From contig NZ_AP027364.1 in NCBI RefSeq assembly GCF_030295975.1, positions 2,294,001-2,358,000 on the forward strand: DNA of 64,000 bases, written 5' to 3'. Positions 1-7,811 of this stretch are shown here, in pieces. The position numbers and the translations under genes are program-made. The notes beneath the pieces were generated by a model. The model was not told the DNA's origin, did not search any database, and saw only the letters and a list, made by a program, of their open reading frames with translations. Positions within the stretch are counted from its first letter, which is position 1. The number at the start of each line of letters is the position of its first letter. The DNA is from Thalassotalea atypica (GTDB lineage: Bacteria > Pseudomonadota > Gammaproteobacteria > Enterobacterales > Alteromonadaceae).

Positions 1-465
1 AGAGAATTATTGCCCTTGTTGATGTCTGGGGAGGTTGATTTTATTGTGACAGACGAAGTGCTGGATGATCCGCTTATTGAATCTATTGTCCTTGGTGCTG
101 AAACATTAGTACATGTTCGTAATAAAACGCTTTCCCATCAAGTCATACCTCCCTGTTTTTTAGATCACGACGTGCACGACATGACTACCTTTAACTTTTT
201 CTCGGCACAAGGTCTTTCGGATTTTGAGTTTGATCGTAGTTTTTATGATGATGTATATGGCATTTTAGACGGCGTAAGACTAGGGTTTGGTGAAGCGATT
301 ATTTCCCAGCACATGATAAAAGAAGATGATTGTATAGAAGTGGTTCCACATGAGAATCCATTTCAAAGCCCTGTTGTACTTGGCTATGTCAAAGACCGAT
401 ACTTGTCTACTTTACAAAAACAAATCATTGAACATTTAGAGCAAAATGTCCCCTCCTATTTATAG
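1..465 (+). CDS. LysR-family regulator, C-terminal part (cut by window edge)
   Basis: The reading frame is open from base 1, so this is the 3' end of a gene that begins outside the window. The visible ~154 residues look like the second half of a LysR effector-binding domain. Features include a strand with VDFIVTDE, a central GILDGVRLGFGEAIISQHMI segment typical of the V-G-G/A-I-A-P region, and a closing helix before the stop. The helix-turn-helix is not in the window, so the family call rests on the effector domain alone. The target genes are unknown. The next gene (methyltransferase-like) is 230 bases downstream on the same strand. Confidence 0.6.
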   Translation, partial: RELLPLLMSGEVDFIVTDEVLDDPLIESIVLGAETLVHVRNKTLSHQVIPPCFLDHDVHDMTTFNFFSAQGLSDFEFDRSFYDDVYGILDGVRLGFGEAIISQHMIKEDDCIEVVPHENPFQSPVVLGYVKDRYLSTLQKQIIEHLEQNVPSYL

Positions 466-583
466 TGAGCAACTAATTTCTTATTCTCCTAAATAAAAGT
501 TATTGAAATTAACTCCCCTAACCTTTTGTTTATATAGCTTTAAAGCTTAATTAATACCCCTATTAAAATTATTAATTTTACTG

Positions 584-661
584 CTAGTACGTGCGGCGAT
601 ACGCTATTCGCCAATGGATGCATTAAATCAAATGTGAAGTACCAGCGTTGTAACGTACTAG
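584..661 (+). promoter_or_regulatory. Nested inverted repeat upstream of the MddA-like gene
   Basis: Two perfect 9-base arms, CTAGTACGT at 584-592 and ACGTACTAG at 653-661, enclose 60 bases. Inside them ACGCT (601-605) can pair with AGCGT (644-648), or GGCGA (595-599) with TCGCC (608-612). These inner pairings are mutually exclusive because they share bases. The element ends 33 bases before the start of the next gene. It could be a structured 5' leader or a protein-binding inverted repeat. I do not recognise a known riboswitch class. Confidence 0.35.
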
Positions 662-694
662 TGTATTGAATGATTTTAAAATGGAGTCGATAAA

Positions 695-1423
695 ATGAAA
701 AAACTTGTTATTTCTCTTTACGGAATTTTCGCGTACCTCATCGGTTTGTCTGGGCTTACCGCCTTTATTCTCTTTATGGGGGGATGGCAAATTCTACCCA
801 TCCACATTAACTCTAACATTGCTTCAAGTAGTTCGATGCAGGCCGTTATAGTTAATCTGTTAATTTTAACACTATTTGGCTTGCACCATAGTATTGCTGC
901 TCGAGCCTCATTTAAAGAAAAGTTAACACAGTATATTCCCGCAGAACTAGAACGTAGCACTTATGTGCTTGTATCAGGCATTTTTATGTACATTTTGTGT
1001 TTTTATTGGCAGCCTGTAGCGGGCACTGTTTGGAATATAGACAATGCAGTCATCACAATCTTACTGAAAATTGTTCATATTATCGGGTGGCTTGTCTTGG
1101 TTGGCGCGACATTTGAAATTGATCATTTTCACTTAATGGGGTTAAAACAAAGTATCACCACCGATGTTGCTGAAGGAAAAAAACTCAAAGAGAACTTTTT
1201 ATACAGCATAGTAAGGCACCCGATTCAAACCGGCGTATTAATGGGGGTTTGGTCAACTGCTTACATGAGTATGACCCAGTTCATCATGTCAATTGGTTTA
1301 ACTTTTTATATCGTTGTGGGCCTATATTTTGAAGAAAAATCGCTTATCAAACATTTTGGAGATACCTATCTTGATTATAAGAAAAGAGTGCCTGGCGTGA
1401 TCCCATTTTGGCCAACGCATTAA
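695..1423 (+). CDS. Methanethiol S-methyltransferase-like membrane protein (MddA/NnrU family)
   Basis: A 242-residue integral membrane protein with about five to six hydrophobic segments. It carries the signature of MddA-type methyltransferases of the isoprenylcysteine methyltransferase superfamily: FGLHHSIAAR near residue 62, an ERSTYVL block near 86, a TFEIDHFHLMGL block near 145, SIVRHPIQTG near 170 (the SAM-binding RHP motif), and FEEKSL with a Y-DYKK-VPG-IPF tail. MddA methylates methanethiol to dimethyl sulfide using SAM. The exact substrate here is inferred from motif similarity. The start is supported by GGAG at 683-686, eight bases ahead. It appears to be transcribed alone. Confidence 0.7.
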   Translation: MKKLVISLYGIFAYLIGLSGLTAFILFMGGWQILPIHINSNIASSSSMQAVIVNLLILTLFGLHHSIAARASFKEKLTQYIPAELERSTYVLVSGIFMYILCFYWQPVAGTVWNIDNAVITILLKIVHIIGWLVLVGATFEIDHFHLMGLKQSITTDVAEGKKLKENFLYSIVRHPIQTGVLMGVWSTAYMSMTQFIMSIGLTFYIVVGLYFEEKSLIKHFGDTYLDYKKRVPGVIPFWPTH

Positions 1424-1466
1424 ATAATAAACTAATCAACCGATGTAGATAAGTGGAGTGACGAAC

Positions 1467-2009
1467 GTGGTAAAAATTAGCATAAAAACAATATGTAAAG
1501 CGGTTACTTTGTGCTGTTTAATAGTGGTAAGTTCGCATACCTATGCAGCATTAATTTGTCAATTTGATAATGCTATAATTACTGACGTTGGCTTTGTCGG
1601 TATTGAGTCATCTGGAGTGCATTTATTCTTTGGACCAGACAAACTAGATATAGGTGATTCATTCGACTTATTGACTGGTGCATCGCCTGGATCGAGCGAG
1701 CTTGCTTCTGCACTAAATGTAAACTTTGATGTAGATAACATTAGTGGTTTTGGCTTCGGTGACACGCTAAATTTAACGCCTTTAACAGAGCAGTTTTTTA
1801 TCACTATTATTGAAAACTCTGGTTATTTTAATATGAGTGGCGTTACAGCATATTTTAATGGTGATGGTCAAGGCGCTAGCTTTCATGGTGTTATGCAGCG
1901 ACCTGAAGAATCGATAGATGTTTCTGAGCCTAAATCAATACTAGTTTTATTATTAACACTAGGACTTATGTGGTCATTGATAATAACCAATACACACCAC
2001 AATGCATAA
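1467..2009 (+). CDS. Exported protein with a C-terminal PEP-CTERM-like tail
   Basis: Unrecognised protein of about 180 residues. The N-terminus is a clear Sec signal peptide (basic start, hydrophobic CLIVVSS core, cleavage around TYA-A). The middle is a low-lysine, Gly/Asp/Asn-rich beta-type domain. The last 27 residues begin with a Ser-Glu-Pro motif followed by a hydrophobic helix (SILVLLLTLGLMWSLII) and a short polar tail with two His. This is arranged like a PEP-CTERM sorting signal, but with SEP for PEP and no Arg cluster. GTG at 1467 is preferred over an in-frame GTG at 1458 because TGGAG (1454-1458) lies eight bases upstream. Function unknown. Confidence 0.6.
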   Translation: MVKISIKTICKAVTLCCLIVVSSHTYAALICQFDNAIITDVGFVGIESSGVHLFFGPDKLDIGDSFDLLTGASPGSSELASALNVNFDVDNISGFGFGDTLNLTPLTEQFFITIIENSGYFNMSGVTAYFNGDGQGASFHGVMQRPEESIDVSEPKSILVLLLTLGLMWSLIITNTHHNA

Positions 2010-2302
2010 CAAACACTGAACGATTGAACATTAAAAATAGTTATTCAACAATTAGATAAAGACAGAAGAATTAAGCTTTGGAAATGGTAGTCGTGTTATG
2101 GGAGTTGCACTAGCGATCCACTCCTACAGTAACTCTGCCAAAAAAACTCATGAAAATTCTGCACCTATTTAAGAATGTAGCGCCCTAGTTAACAAAACAA
2201 ATGTACATGATTTAGTACAATGTTTGTTTTCTTTTTTGTTCAACTTATCAAACATATTGTGTAATATATCAAATGTATTAAGTGCCATTTAAGGAAAAGT
2301 TA

Positions 2303-2707
2303 ATGTTCTACGAAGTAATCAAACCTAGGGTCGGTGAAACGGATGCGTTAGGCCATATAAACAATACCGTATTTCCACAATGGTTTGAGGCCGCTAGAAA
2401 CCCTATTTTTAAACTTTTTAATCCTGATCAATCACTTAACTTAACGCAGTGGAATTTAACGTTGGCAAACATGAATATTGATTTTCATGCGCCACTTAAA
2501 TTTGGCAATGATGTTGAAATTAAAACCTACATCAAACGTATCGGTAATACATCTTTAGACATTTATCAAGAAGCATGGCAAAACAACGTAAAGCACGTAT
2601 CTGGTACAGCAGTGATGGTACATTATAATTATAAAGAGAAGAAACCACAGCCAATTACTAATGAATTTAAGCAAAAGCTGCATATTCACTTTATCCAAAC
2701 CTTTTAG
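2303..2707 (+). CDS. Acyl-CoA thioesterase, hotdog fold (4HBT/YbgC type)
   Basis: A 134-residue single-domain hotdog thioesterase. It starts with PRVGETDALGHINNTVFPQWFEAAR, the 4HBT signature in which the Asp of TDxxGHxNN acts in catalysis. An LANMNIDFHAPLKFGNDVEI strand and an SGTAVMVHYNY strand follow. The ATG at 2303 is chosen over the in-frame GTG at 2282 because AAGGA (2291-2295) sits seven bases before it and because family members begin close to this point. It hydrolyses acyl-CoA esters; the chain preference is not visible. The flanking stretches 2010-2302 and 2708-2929 hold nothing I can assign. Confidence 0.8.
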   Translation: MFYEVIKPRVGETDALGHINNTVFPQWFEAARNPIFKLFNPDQSLNLTQWNLTLANMNIDFHAPLKFGNDVEIKTYIKRIGNTSLDIYQEAWQNNVKHVSGTAVMVHYNYKEKKPQPITNEFKQKLHIHFIQTF

Positions 2708-2929
2708 CTAATCCACTTCAGTCTAATCTACTTAAGCCGCTTTACTATCAATGGAGAGTGGCTGTTACTGTAAAATATTTCAATCACAAACTCTTTCCCT
2801 ATACCATCAAAAGAACCCCAGCAAGCTTCTGTTATAGTTAGATAAAATCAATATCGTATTAGAGACTAACCGCTACTTTTTAGCGATATTTATAGACTAT
2901 TTTACTGTTTCATTTAAAAAACATTAGAC

Positions 2930-2970
2930 GTTCATTATTTTGATATGCTACTGTTTGTTAAATTGAACAC
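2930..2970 (+). promoter_or_regulatory. Two PuuR-like operator sites upstream of puuD
   Basis: On the reverse strand positions 2941-2930 read AAAATAATGAAC, close to the published E. coli PuuR site AAAATATAATGAACA. On the forward strand 2960-2970 reads AAATTGAACAC. The two copies face each other with an 18-base gap and end 20 bases before the puuD start. Similar sequences recur at the other polyamine promoters in this window. The assignment is by eye. Confidence 0.45.
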
Positions 2971-2990
2971 CTTAAAGAATAATCAACAAT

Positions 2991-3761
2991 ATGAAACAAA
3001 GTGAGTTACCGCTTGTGGGATTGATTTGTGATCGAGAAATGATCGGTCCTCACCCTTTTCATGTGGCGGGCGAAAAATACTTAAATGCTATTGCTGAGCA
3101 TAGCAATTGTCTGCCGGTATTAATCCCTGCTCTAGCAACCAAGTCACATATTGAGCAATTGATACAGACGCTTGATGGCATTTTGTTAACAGGTGGTTAC
3201 TCAATGGTCAACCCGTTGCACTATCAGGATGAAATAGCTGAGGAAGGCACCAAACTGGACAACCATCGAGACAATACAAGTTTACTACTGATTAAGAAAG
3301 CGATTGCCAACAACGTGCCTTTATTAGGGATCTGTCGTGGCTTTCAAGAAATGAATGTCGCTCAAAAAGGCACGTTGCATCAAAAACTGCATCAACAAGA
3401 TGAATTTATTGAGCATAGAGAAAACAAAGAACTGCCTCTAGCCGAGCAATATGGTTCAAGTCATGAGGTGTCTGTAAATACTAATGGCAAACTATACCAA
3501 ATCGTTGGTGAGCAATCGTTAACAGTAAATTCACTGCACACTCAAGGCATCAATCAATTAGGTCAAAACCTCACGATTGAGGCAACCGCACCTGATGGAT
3601 TGATTGAAGCAATATCAGTTAACGGCGAAAACAATTTTGCATTAGCCGTTCAGTGGCATCCGGAATGGCAAGTAGAAAACAACCCGATTAGTAGTAAATT
3701 ATTTAGCGCCTTTGGCCAAGCCTGCATAACCAGAAAGCAAATGAGAGAAAATAATGGATAA
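2991..3761 (+). CDS. puuD: Gamma-glutamyl-gamma-aminobutyrate hydrolase
   Basis: A 256-residue class I glutamine-amidotransferase-like hydrolase (peptidase C26). The nucleophile Cys115 lies in LLGICRGFQEMN, and the His223/Glu225 pair in AVQWHPEW. The catalytic positions match E. coli PuuD almost exactly. It releases GABA and glutamate from gamma-glutamyl-GABA in the cytoplasm, the last step of the Puu pathway. The gene overlaps puuA by eight bases, so the two are translationally linked. PuuR-like sites precede it. Confidence 0.93.
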   Translation: MKQSELPLVGLICDREMIGPHPFHVAGEKYLNAIAEHSNCLPVLIPALATKSHIEQLIQTLDGILLTGGYSMVNPLHYQDEIAEEGTKLDNHRDNTSLLLIKKAIANNVPLLGICRGFQEMNVAQKGTLHQKLHQQDEFIEHRENKELPLAEQYGSSHEVSVNTNGKLYQIVGEQSLTVNSLHTQGINQLGQNLTIEATAPDGLIEAISVNGENNFALAVQWHPEWQVENNPISSKLFSAFGQACITRKQMRENNG

Positions 3762-5097
3762 AATAAAAACATGGTTGCATGAAAATAATATCCAAGAAGT
3801 ACAATGTGTTACTGGAGATCATACGGGCATTGCTCGCGGAAAAATTTTGCCTGTTAAAACCTTTGTCGCAGACGAGGGATTCAGGATTGCAGAAGGTATT
3901 TTATTACAAGCTGCCTGCGGTGACTTGATAGAAGATGATATTTTATTTTCTTTGATTGATCCTCGCGACTTAGACATGTTCTTAAAACCTGACAATAACG
4001 CTTGTTATGTTTTACCTTGGACTAAAAAGCCAACGGCTATGATTATTCACGATTGTTTCAATCAGCAGCACAAACCAATCACACTCTCTCCTCGCAATAT
4101 TTTGAAGCAGGTAATCGCTTTATATAAAGAGAAAGGCCTTAAAGCTGTTGTTGCGCCGGAAATGGAACTTTACTTAATTAAAACGTCTGATGACCCAAAC
4201 CAACCATTACAGCCGCCTACAGGCCGTTCAGGACGTATAGAGTCAGGCAGACAATCATTTGGAATAGAAGCGGTTAGTGAGTTTGACCCGTTTATTAATG
4301 ACGTTTATGACTGGGCAGAAAAGTTAGGGCTAGATATAGATGCCGTTGTTCACGAGGAAGGCCCTGCACAGTTTGAGTTTAACTTTAATCACGGTGATCC
4401 CATATCACTTGCGGATCAGGTGTTCATGTTCAAGCTTATGGTCAAAGAGGCCGCAACAAAACATGGTTTTACCGCTACTTTTATGGCAAAGCCAATCAGT
4501 AATGAGCCGGGTAATGCCATGCACATCCATCAAAGCATTGTCGATATTGAAACAGGCGATAATATTTTTACTAGCGAGTCAGGTAACACAAAAGCGTTTG
4601 GACATTACCTAGGTGGGCTGCAACGTTATACGCCTGAAGTTATGGCAATTTTTGCACCAAATGTTAACTCATATCGTCGATTTGTAGCAGGCATCGCAGC
4701 ACCGGTAAATCTACATTGGGGTGTTGAAAACAGAACCGTGGGATTGCGTGTTCCAGAGTCTCCCCCTCACGCAAGACGTGTTGAGAATAGACTTCCAGGC
4801 GCAGATTCAAACCCTTATTTGGCAGTCGCAGCAACCTTGCTGTGCGGATACATTGGTATGGTTGAAGAAATTGAGCCATCGGCTGAAACATCCACCAAGG
4901 CCAATAAGCAACGATGTACCGAACTACCGCTTAATATCGATGCAGCCATATCCATGATGGAAAACAGCAGTGCGTTAAAAACATATCTAGGTAATGATTT
5001 TATTAGAGGCTTTACCCAAACACGTATCGCGGACTACGAAAACTACAAAAATGTGATTAGTGCGTGGGAACGCCACTTTTTATTAACAGCAGTATAA
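3754..5097 (+). CDS. puuA: Gamma-glutamylputrescine synthetase
   Basis: A 447-residue glutamine-synthetase-fold ligase. Visible motifs are GDHTGIARGK near the N-terminus, the metal-binding PEMELYL, the glutamate/ATP region EEGPAQFEFNFNHGD, NAMHIHQS, and the C-terminal RVPESPPHARRVENRLPGADSNPY. It joins glutamate to the amino group of putrescine (or a related polyamine) using ATP, the first step of the Puu route. Its overlap with puuD and position before spuC support this role over ordinary GlnA, which is longer and lacks this context. Polyamine specificity cannot be read from sequence. Confidence 0.92.
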   Translation: MDKIKTWLHENNIQEVQCVTGDHTGIARGKILPVKTFVADEGFRIAEGILLQAACGDLIEDDILFSLIDPRDLDMFLKPDNNACYVLPWTKKPTAMIIHDCFNQQHKPITLSPRNILKQVIALYKEKGLKAVVAPEMELYLIKTSDDPNQPLQPPTGRSGRIESGRQSFGIEAVSEFDPFINDVYDWAEKLGLDIDAVVHEEGPAQFEFNFNHGDPISLADQVFMFKLMVKEAATKHGFTATFMAKPISNEPGNAMHIHQSIVDIETGDNIFTSESGNTKAFGHYLGGLQRYTPEVMAIFAPNVNSYRRFVAGIAAPVNLHWGVENRTVGLRVPESPPHARRVENRLPGADSNPYLAVAATLLCGYIGMVEEIEPSAETSTKANKQRCTELPLNIDAAISMMENSSALKTYLGNDFIRGFTQTRIADYENYKNVISAWERHFLLTAV

Positions 5098-5110
5098 GTA
5101 AGGTTTTATT

Positions 5111-6481
5111 ATGCAAAACAACAATCAACAAAATGCATTTCAACTAAAAAATAATGCACATCATTTTCAACCGTTTAGTGATAATAAAGAGCTTGCTGAA
5201 AAAGGAATAAAACTCATCAGTAAAGCTGAAGGGGTTTATATTTACGATGATAAAGGCAATAAACTGCTTGATGGTATGGCAGGCCTATGGTGTGTAAATA
5301 TCGGCTACGGTCGACAAGAGTTAGTCGAAGCCGCGACTCAACAAATGAGCGAATTGCCCTATTATAATTTGTTTTTTAAAACTACGACTGCACCAGCTAC
5401 CGAATTAGCTGCAAAAATAGCACAACTTGCACCAGCTCATATGAACAAAGTCTTCTTTACTGGCTCTGGCTCAGAAGCAAATGACACCAACTTTAGAATG
5501 GTACGTCGTTACTGGGATTTAAAAGGTCAGTCATCAAAGAAAGTATTCATTAGCCGAAAAAACGCTTATCACGGTTCAACCGTTGCTGCAGCTAGTTTAG
5601 GCGGCATGGGTTACATGCATGAACAAGGTGACCTGCCAATTGAAGGCATCACGCATATAGATCAACCATACTGGTTCGCCGAAGGTGGTGATTTATCGCC
5701 AGAAGAATTTGGTATCAAAGCCGCGCAATCATTAGAAAGTAAAATTTTAGAACTTGGTGAAGAAAACATTGCCGCTTTCATCGCCGAACCATTTCAAGGT
5801 GCAGGTGGTGTAATCACGCCTCCTGACTCGTATTGGCCGGAAATCAAAAAAATACTGGCTAAATACGACATCTTGCTGATTGTCGACGAAGTGATCTCAG
5901 GCTTTGGCCGCACGGGTGAATGGTTCGCTAGTGAGTACTTTGATTTAAAGCCAGATCTGATTACCATTGCTAAGGGTATGTCTTCTGGCTATTTACCAAT
6001 AGGCGGCGTGATTGTTTCTGACAAAGTCGCTGATGTGGTCATTGGTCAAGGTGGTGACTTTAACCATGGCTATACTTATTCAGGACACCCTGTTGCAGCA
6101 GCTGTAGCATTAAAAAATATCGAATTAATGGAATCTGAAGGTGTTGTTGAACGGGTTAAAAATGAAATTTCACCTTATCTTCAAAAAAGATGGCGAGAAC
6201 TTGCAGAACATCCAATCGTTGGTGAAGCGCGCGGATTAGGTATGGTAGCCGGTATCGAGTTAGTGAAAGATAAAAACACCAATGAGCGTATCGCGCCTAA
6301 AAGTGCAGCCGGAGGTGTTTGTCGAGACTTCTCGATTGCAAACGGCTTAATCATGCGACCTTGTGGCGATACCATGATTATTTCGCCGCCATTGGTTATC
6401 TCAAAACAAGAAGTGGATGAGTTGATAAACAAAGCGTTAAAAACACTAGATGACACTGCTAAGTTTTACAACTTGATATAA
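5111..6481 (+). CDS. spuC: Putrescine/polyamine-pyruvate aminotransferase (SpuC type)
   Basis: A 456-residue class III PLP aminotransferase. PLP contacts are FFTGSGSEAND (~116-125), VDEVISGFGRTGEW with Asp259, and the Schiff-base Lys288 in ITIAKGMSSGY. The whole protein follows Pseudomonas SpuC closely, including EGVYIYD, MAGLWCVNIGYGR, GDTMIISPPLVI and the FTYSGHPVAAAVAL-type loop. It moves an amino group from putrescine (or similar diamines) to pyruvate. AAGG lies seven bases before the ATG, and the gene follows puuA by 13 bases in one operon. A terminator follows directly. Confidence 0.9.
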   Translation: MQNNNQQNAFQLKNNAHHFQPFSDNKELAEKGIKLISKAEGVYIYDDKGNKLLDGMAGLWCVNIGYGRQELVEAATQQMSELPYYNLFFKTTTAPATELAAKIAQLAPAHMNKVFFTGSGSEANDTNFRMVRRYWDLKGQSSKKVFISRKNAYHGSTVAAASLGGMGYMHEQGDLPIEGITHIDQPYWFAEGGDLSPEEFGIKAAQSLESKILELGEENIAAFIAEPFQGAGGVITPPDSYWPEIKKILAKYDILLIVDEVISGFGRTGEWFASEYFDLKPDLITIAKGMSSGYLPIGGVIVSDKVADVVIGQGGDFNHGYTYSGHPVAAAVALKNIELMESEGVVERVKNEISPYLQKRWRELAEHPIVGEARGLGMVAGIELVKDKNTNERIAPKSAAGGVCRDFSIANGLIMRPCGDTMIISPPLVISKQEVDELINKALKTLDDTAKFYNLI

Positions 6482-6490
6482 TTTAAATAG

Positions 6491-6515
6491 GCCGCTAACT
6501 TATAGCGGCTTTTTT
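6491..6515 (+). terminator. Rho-independent terminator after spuC
   Basis: Stem GCCGCTA (6491-6497), five-base loop, TAGCGGC (6503-6509), then six T. It lies nine bases after the spuC stop and ends the puuDA-spuC transcript. Confidence 0.9.
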
Positions 6516-6560
6516 ATGGCCGAATAAAAATAAGAAAAGAAAGATAATAAGGTTAATCAG

Positions 6561-7439
6561 ATGTCGGAACTTACGATGAATCAAACCATGAAAAAACATT
6601 TTCACGCGTGGGGATTTCAAGCGTTCAAATACTTGGTCTATACCGCACTCGCCTATAACGTGTATTTATTTTTTCAGGAAGAGTGGCTAGCAAGTAGCGT
6701 GGTATTTGCTGGCGGTATTACGTTTAGCAATTTGATTGAAGCATTTTCTTCTACCATTGATACCGGTGCGTGGCTAGTATTGCTGTTGTTATTTGAACTA
6801 GAAACTTATGTTATTGACGATAGTAAACTTACCGCCGGAACGAAAAGAGTACTGCACGGTATACGCGCATTTTGCTACCTCTTCATTTTATATTCTTTGT
6901 ACGGTTACATGACCAAAGTGGGATTAATAGGCCAATTTACGCCGCATCAAGTCGGTAATTTATGTGACATGGTTAAAGAGTGGAAGTTTATGGAAACGCT
7001 GAACGTTTACAATGAAATTACGCCGCAAACCTGTAAAACCATTGCCGCAGCTAGTACAGAGTTTTATATCCATGCACCTTTTAAAGTTATCGTTGACAGT
7101 AGCACCTTAACTGATGTCAAAATGTTGGCCTGGGTTGACGTCATTAATGCCAGTGCTTGGGTTGGTGTTGTGATCATGCTAGAGATTGATGTGCACACCC
7201 AGCTAGGTAATATTTCCAGTAAATTATGGGAAAAATACAATGTGTATGTCAAGGTCACCATTTACAGCATTTTGTTTATGGCTGCTGTTTTTTGGGGTGT
7301 TACCGGTAATTTCCTTGAGTTTTGGGATGCATTTTTATGGATTGTCGCGTTTGTGTTAATCGAGCGCAATATCTTTGAATGGCAGGCGGAAATCGCTGAA
7401 CGAAACAGCCATGCTAGCGATGAAAATACTCACTCGTAA
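6561..7439 (+). CDS. Six-pass membrane protein of unknown function, copy 1
   Basis: A 292-residue protein I do not recognise. Hydrophobic segments lie around residues 24-42, 68-84, 98-118, 205-220, 240-258 and 268-280, with a soluble loop of ~80 residues between segments 3 and 4 that carries two Cys. Acidic residues sit inside predicted helices (LLLLFELETY, VVIMLEIDVH, DAFLWIVAFVLIERNIFEW). A clear paralogue lies at 18867-19748 and shares FELETY, RAxCYxFIxYSLYG and xWGVxGxxLxFxDAFLWxVAFxxIExNxFxW. Both copies neighbour polyamine genes, so transport or sensing of amines is a guess. The downstream SMR gene is 17 bases away. Confidence 0.85.
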   Translation: MSELTMNQTMKKHFHAWGFQAFKYLVYTALAYNVYLFFQEEWLASSVVFAGGITFSNLIEAFSSTIDTGAWLVLLLLFELETYVIDDSKLTAGTKRVLHGIRAFCYLFILYSLYGYMTKVGLIGQFTPHQVGNLCDMVKEWKFMETLNVYNEITPQTCKTIAAASTEFYIHAPFKVIVDSSTLTDVKMLAWVDVINASAWVGVVIMLEIDVHTQLGNISSKLWEKYNVYVKVTIYSILFMAAVFWGVTGNFLEFWDAFLWIVAFVLIERNIFEWQAEIAERNSHASDENTHS

Positions 7440-7456
7440 GTGAAGGAATAACCTAG

Positions 7457-7792
7457 ATGCCCATAACGTATTGGTACTTAATATGCGCAATTGTCACCGA
7501 AGTGATTGCAACCAGTGCGTTAAAGTCAGCCGACGAGTTCACTAAGCTATGGCCCAGTCTCATTGTGATATTGGGCTATTTGGCCTCTTTCTATTTTATG
7601 ATGTTGGTATTGCGGCAATTACCGGTCGGTATTACTTATGCGATATGGTCTGGCGCTGGCATCGTATTAGTGACCATTGCCGGCCTCTTTCTTTATCAAC
7701 AAAAGCCCGATATTCCAGCCATGTTAGGCATGTTTTTTATTGTTTTAGGGGTTGTTGTTATTCACCTATTTTCGAAAACAACAGGACACTGA
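7457..7792 (+). CDS. Small multidrug resistance (SMR) family exporter
   Basis: A 111-residue, four-helix protein. The essential membrane Glu is at residue 15 (CAIVTEVIATSALKSADEFT), followed by the typical PxLIVILGYLxSFYFMxLVLxxLPVGITYAIWSGAGIV block and a last helix ending in HLFSK. This is the EmrE/QacE side of the family rather than the guanidinium exporter type. It works as an antiparallel dimer exchanging protons for cationic or quaternary amines. Its place after an unknown membrane protein in a polyamine region suggests export of an amine, but this is inference. Confidence 0.88.
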   Translation: MPITYWYLICAIVTEVIATSALKSADEFTKLWPSLIVILGYLASFYFMMLVLRQLPVGITYAIWSGAGIVLVTIAGLFLYQQKPDIPAMLGMFFIVLGVVVIHLFSKTTGH

Positions 7793-7811
7793 AAATGCAA
7801 ACATATACTAA

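Noticed and set aside
584-661. Integron attC site
   Set aside because: The arms do not contain the RYYYAAC/GTTRRRY core pair, and no integrase or gene cassette array is present.
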